Of a stretch of 64,000 nt of DNA, positions 62,058 to 64,000 are shown piece by piece. The notes below the pieces were generated by a model. The model did not search any database and was not told where the DNA came from. It was given only the letters and a program-made list of their open reading frames with translations. The stretch's first letter is position 1. Every line of letters begins with the position of its first letter. The DNA lies in contig NZ_SNYC01000005.1 in the NCBI RefSeq assembly GCF_004362715.1, forward strand, positions 621,781-685,780, read 5' to 3'. Both the position numbers and the translations under genes were made by a program. Origin of the DNA: Pedobacter metabolipauper. Lineage in GTDB: Bacteria > Bacteroidota > Bacteroidia > Sphingobacteriales > Sphingobacteriaceae.

Positions 62058-64000
62058 TTAAAAGGTCATGTTAATTCCTGCAGTAATGATTCTTGGCAGT
62101 GGGTAAGCAGTAAAGTCGCGTCCTGGAGTAAGTGCAGAGAAACCATCATTCGTTCCTGCCTCAGGATTTGCACCACTATATTTAGTGAACGTAGCAAGGT
62201 TCTGCACACTGGCATAAACCCTTAAACCTTTGATCACGTTAGAGGAAGTGATGAATTTCTGCTTAAAATTATATCCCAATGAAACATTTTGAATGCGAAG
62301 AAAACTGGCATCTTCAATCCAAAGCGAACTTACTTCACGATACAATGTTCTGCCGCCTACTGTGGTTGGAGCCAATCCATTACCCGGGTTTGAAGCAGAC
62401 CGCCATCTGTCCAATACTTTACGGTCAACATTAAATACACCATCTGTATTGGTCAGAAATTCATTACCGGTTTTCATGATCTGACCACCTTGTGAGCCAA
62501 CAACCAACACATTGAGATCAAAGTTTTTATAACCGAAGGTATTGGTAAACCCGTACGTAAAATCTGCCTGGGCATTACCGATCACATCAAAATCTTTAAC
62601 CGCTTCTATGATCCTATTACCATCAATGTCTTTATACCTTACAGAACCAACAACAGACGAACCGTCTTTAGGCTGGGTATTCAATTCTTCCTGACTGCGG
62701 TAAAGGCCGTCAAATACAAATCCAAAGAACTGACCAATTGGCTTTCCTACTTCAGTTTTATGGGTAGAATATCCGCCACCGCTCCGGCCGCTATAAATTG
62801 GGGCATTGTTATTACCAGGATTTAGTTCTAACACCACATTGCGGTTAATACTGATGTTTGCATTTGTATTCCATGTAAATTCTCCAGTTAAGTTTTTAGA
62901 ACTTACACCCACTTCGAAACCCCTGTTTCTAACTTTACCCAGATTTATTGTAGAGTTAGAGAATCCGGATGCCGATGGCAGCTCAGCATTTAACAGCAAT
63001 GAACTGGTAATGCGGTTATAATAATCTAATGTTAAACTTAACCGGGTATTCAATACCGACAGGTCAATACCTAAATCCAGCTCATCGGCCTTTTCCCAGG
63101 TTAGATTCTCATTGGCAATTGAACCTGAAACACGCCCGCTGGCCAGTCCGCCGCCAAAAGAATAGTTAGATGATCCGATACTCGATGCATACTGGTAATT
63201 TGGAATGTTAAAATTCCCCGTACGTCCATAACTTGCACGAACCTTCAGGTCGCTTAACCAGCTTACATTTTTAAGAAAATTTTCCTGAGAGGCTCTCCAC
63301 GCAAAAGCACCGGAAGGGAACACACCATACCTGTTATTTGCACCAAAGCGGGATGAACCATCAGACCTAACCGTTGCGGTCAATAAATAACGATCTTTAA
63401 AAGTATAGTTAACCCTGGCCAGGTAAGAGATTAATGCCCATTTTTCAATTCCTGCTCCTGCACCGTTCAGTAAAGTTGATGCATTGATCGTTTCGATCAG
63501 GTTATCCGGATAATTGGTTGCGCCAAAATTGTACCCCTCGTATCTTTCTTCCTGTGCAGTATAACCAGCAACAGCATTGATGCGGTGATCTGTTCCAAAA
63601 TTCTTATCGTAAGACAGCGTAATCTCAGACAACCAGTTGGAAGTCGTGTTCTGAGCAGTACTTGATGAAGGAATAGATGGATTGGGATTCGCATTCCCTG
63701 TTTCACCAATCACAAAGGATGGGCTAAATGAGAACGAACCATTGTTCGTATAATCGTAATTGAAGCTATATCTGGCTTTTAACGCATCAAATATTTTATA
63801 CTCAGCAAACGCAGTTGCCAGGCCTCTGAAATACTTGGCTTCTGTACCTGCAAATTCGAGCGTATTTAGCGGGTTTCCAGCGCCGATAGCACCTGGAGAA
63901 GTAATAAAAACAGTTCTGTTTCCGGCAGCATCAGCAATTGGAACAATCGGACTTAACCATAGGGTACGTGTTAAAATATCACGCTGACCAGATTCAAATC
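62058..64000 (-). CDS. SusC/RagA-family TonB-linked outer-membrane protein (partial, N-terminus beyond window)
   Basis: The minus-strand frame is open from the window edge at 64000 to the stop at 62058, about 647 residues of the C-terminal part of a roughly 1000-1100-residue receptor. A methionine reading at 63713 is only an internal start-like codon; coding-like sequence continues upstream (EAKYFRGLATAFAEYKIFD, ARYSFNYDYTNNGSFSF). SusC traits include YDKNFGTDHRINAVAGYTAQ, LRASYGRTGNFNIPNYQY-like strands, and the C-terminal end PLPRIITAGINMTF. It imports oligosaccharide or another large nutrient with the SusD lid. Signal peptide, CarboxypepD and plug domains are off the window. Confidence 0.95.
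   Translation of the reverse strand, partial: FESGQRDILTRTLWLSPIVPIADAAGNRTVFITSPGAIGAGNPLNTLEFAGTEAKYFRGLATAFAEYKIFDALKARYSFNYDYTNNGSFSFSPSFVIGETGNANPNPSIPSSSTAQNTTSNWLSEITLSYDKNFGTDHRINAVAGYTAQEERYEGYNFGATNYPDNLIETINASTLLNGAGAGIEKWALISYLARVNYTFKDRYLLTATVRSDGSSRFGANNRYGVFPSGAFAWRASQENFLKNVSWLSDLKVRASYGRTGNFNIPNYQYASSIGSSNYSFGGGLASGRVSGSIANENLTWEKADELDLGIDLSVLNTRLSLTLDYYNRITSSLLLNAELPSASGFSNSTINLGKVRNRGFEVGVSSKNLTGEFTWNTNANISINRNVVLELNPGNNNAPIYSGRSGGGYSTHKTEVGKPIGQFFGFVFDGLYRSQEELNTQPKDGSSVVGSVRYKDIDGNRIIEAVKDFDVIGNAQADFTYGFTNTFGYKNFDLNVLVVGSQGGQIMKTGNEFLTNTDGVFNVDRKVLDRWRSASNPGNGLAPTTVGGRTLYREVSSLWIEDASFLRIQNVSLGYNFKQKFITSSNVIKGLRVYASVQNLATFTKYSGANPEAGTNDGFSALTPGRDFTAYPLPRIITAGINMTF

Overview
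The window is a 64 kb piece of a Bacteroidota chromosome, most likely Sphingobacteriaceae and Pedobacter-like. The signs are moderate-to-low GC, SusC/SusD pairs and TonB receptors, Bacteroidota-only families (DUF6266, DUF6965, DUF6660-like), a 13-gene mraZ-to-ftsZ cluster without murF, an FtsZ with a long C-terminal extension, and -7 promoter elements of the Bacteroidota type TAnnTTTG. No tRNA, rRNA, CRISPR array, insertion sequence or prophage was seen.

Layout. 1-3489: a metal-efflux RND pump (cut by the left edge) behind a small Cys-rich secreted protein. 3511-9230: accessory metabolic genes (VOC protein, SAM methyltransferase, DUF6965, luciferase-like oxidoreductase, secreted esterase lipoprotein, GH43 glycosidase). 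9235-16676: glycogen branching enzyme with a GH31 alpha-glucosidase, then a TonB-dependent receptor. 16945-20756: penicillin/acyl-homoserine-lactone acylase family enzyme, a small membrane protein and a LuxE/PaaK-like acyl-activating protein. 20765-21702: a RES/Xre toxin-antitoxin pair. 21777-27053: housekeeping genes tyrS, ligA and dapA, an AcpH-like protein and a histone H1-like protein. 27310-28551: an alpha-oxoamine synthase, probably for sphingolipid or sulfonolipid synthesis. 28706-44487: the division and cell-wall cluster, read right to left: mraZ, rsmH, ftsL-like, ftsI, murE, mraY, murD, ftsW, murG, murC, ftsQ, ftsA, ftsZ. 44689-47342: pgk, a GNAT protein and gap (lower glycolysis). 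47424-55886: an exopolysaccharide locus with a GT2, a Wzc-type tyrosine autokinase, two GT4 enzymes, a Wzy-like membrane protein and a GT2 fused to an exosortase-like membrane domain. 55969-58937: an MFS exporter, obgE and adk. 59170-64000: a broken gene, a DUF6266 protein and a SusD/SusC pair (susC cut by the right edge).

How the genes work together. DapA and MurE (with the DNPR motif of meso-diaminopimelate ligases) agree on a DAP-type peptidoglycan made by the Mur/Fts cluster. The mraZ promoter carries three GTGGT boxes in exact 10-bp phase, the arrangement expected for MraZ autoregulation. The polysaccharide genes from 48345 to 55886 overlap one another and look like a single operon. Its last gene, a glycosyltransferase-exosortase fusion next to a Wzy-like protein, is the best candidate for an under-described system: it suggests that glycan assembly is linked to exosortase-type processing of a surface protein.

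Two sequence-level features stand out beyond the genes. First, a 9-bp minisatellite (GTTGAGAAC/GTGGAGAGC) has expanded in frame inside two neighbouring genes. Second, several promoters place the -7 element only 4-6 nt before the start codon, which predicts leaderless mRNAs.
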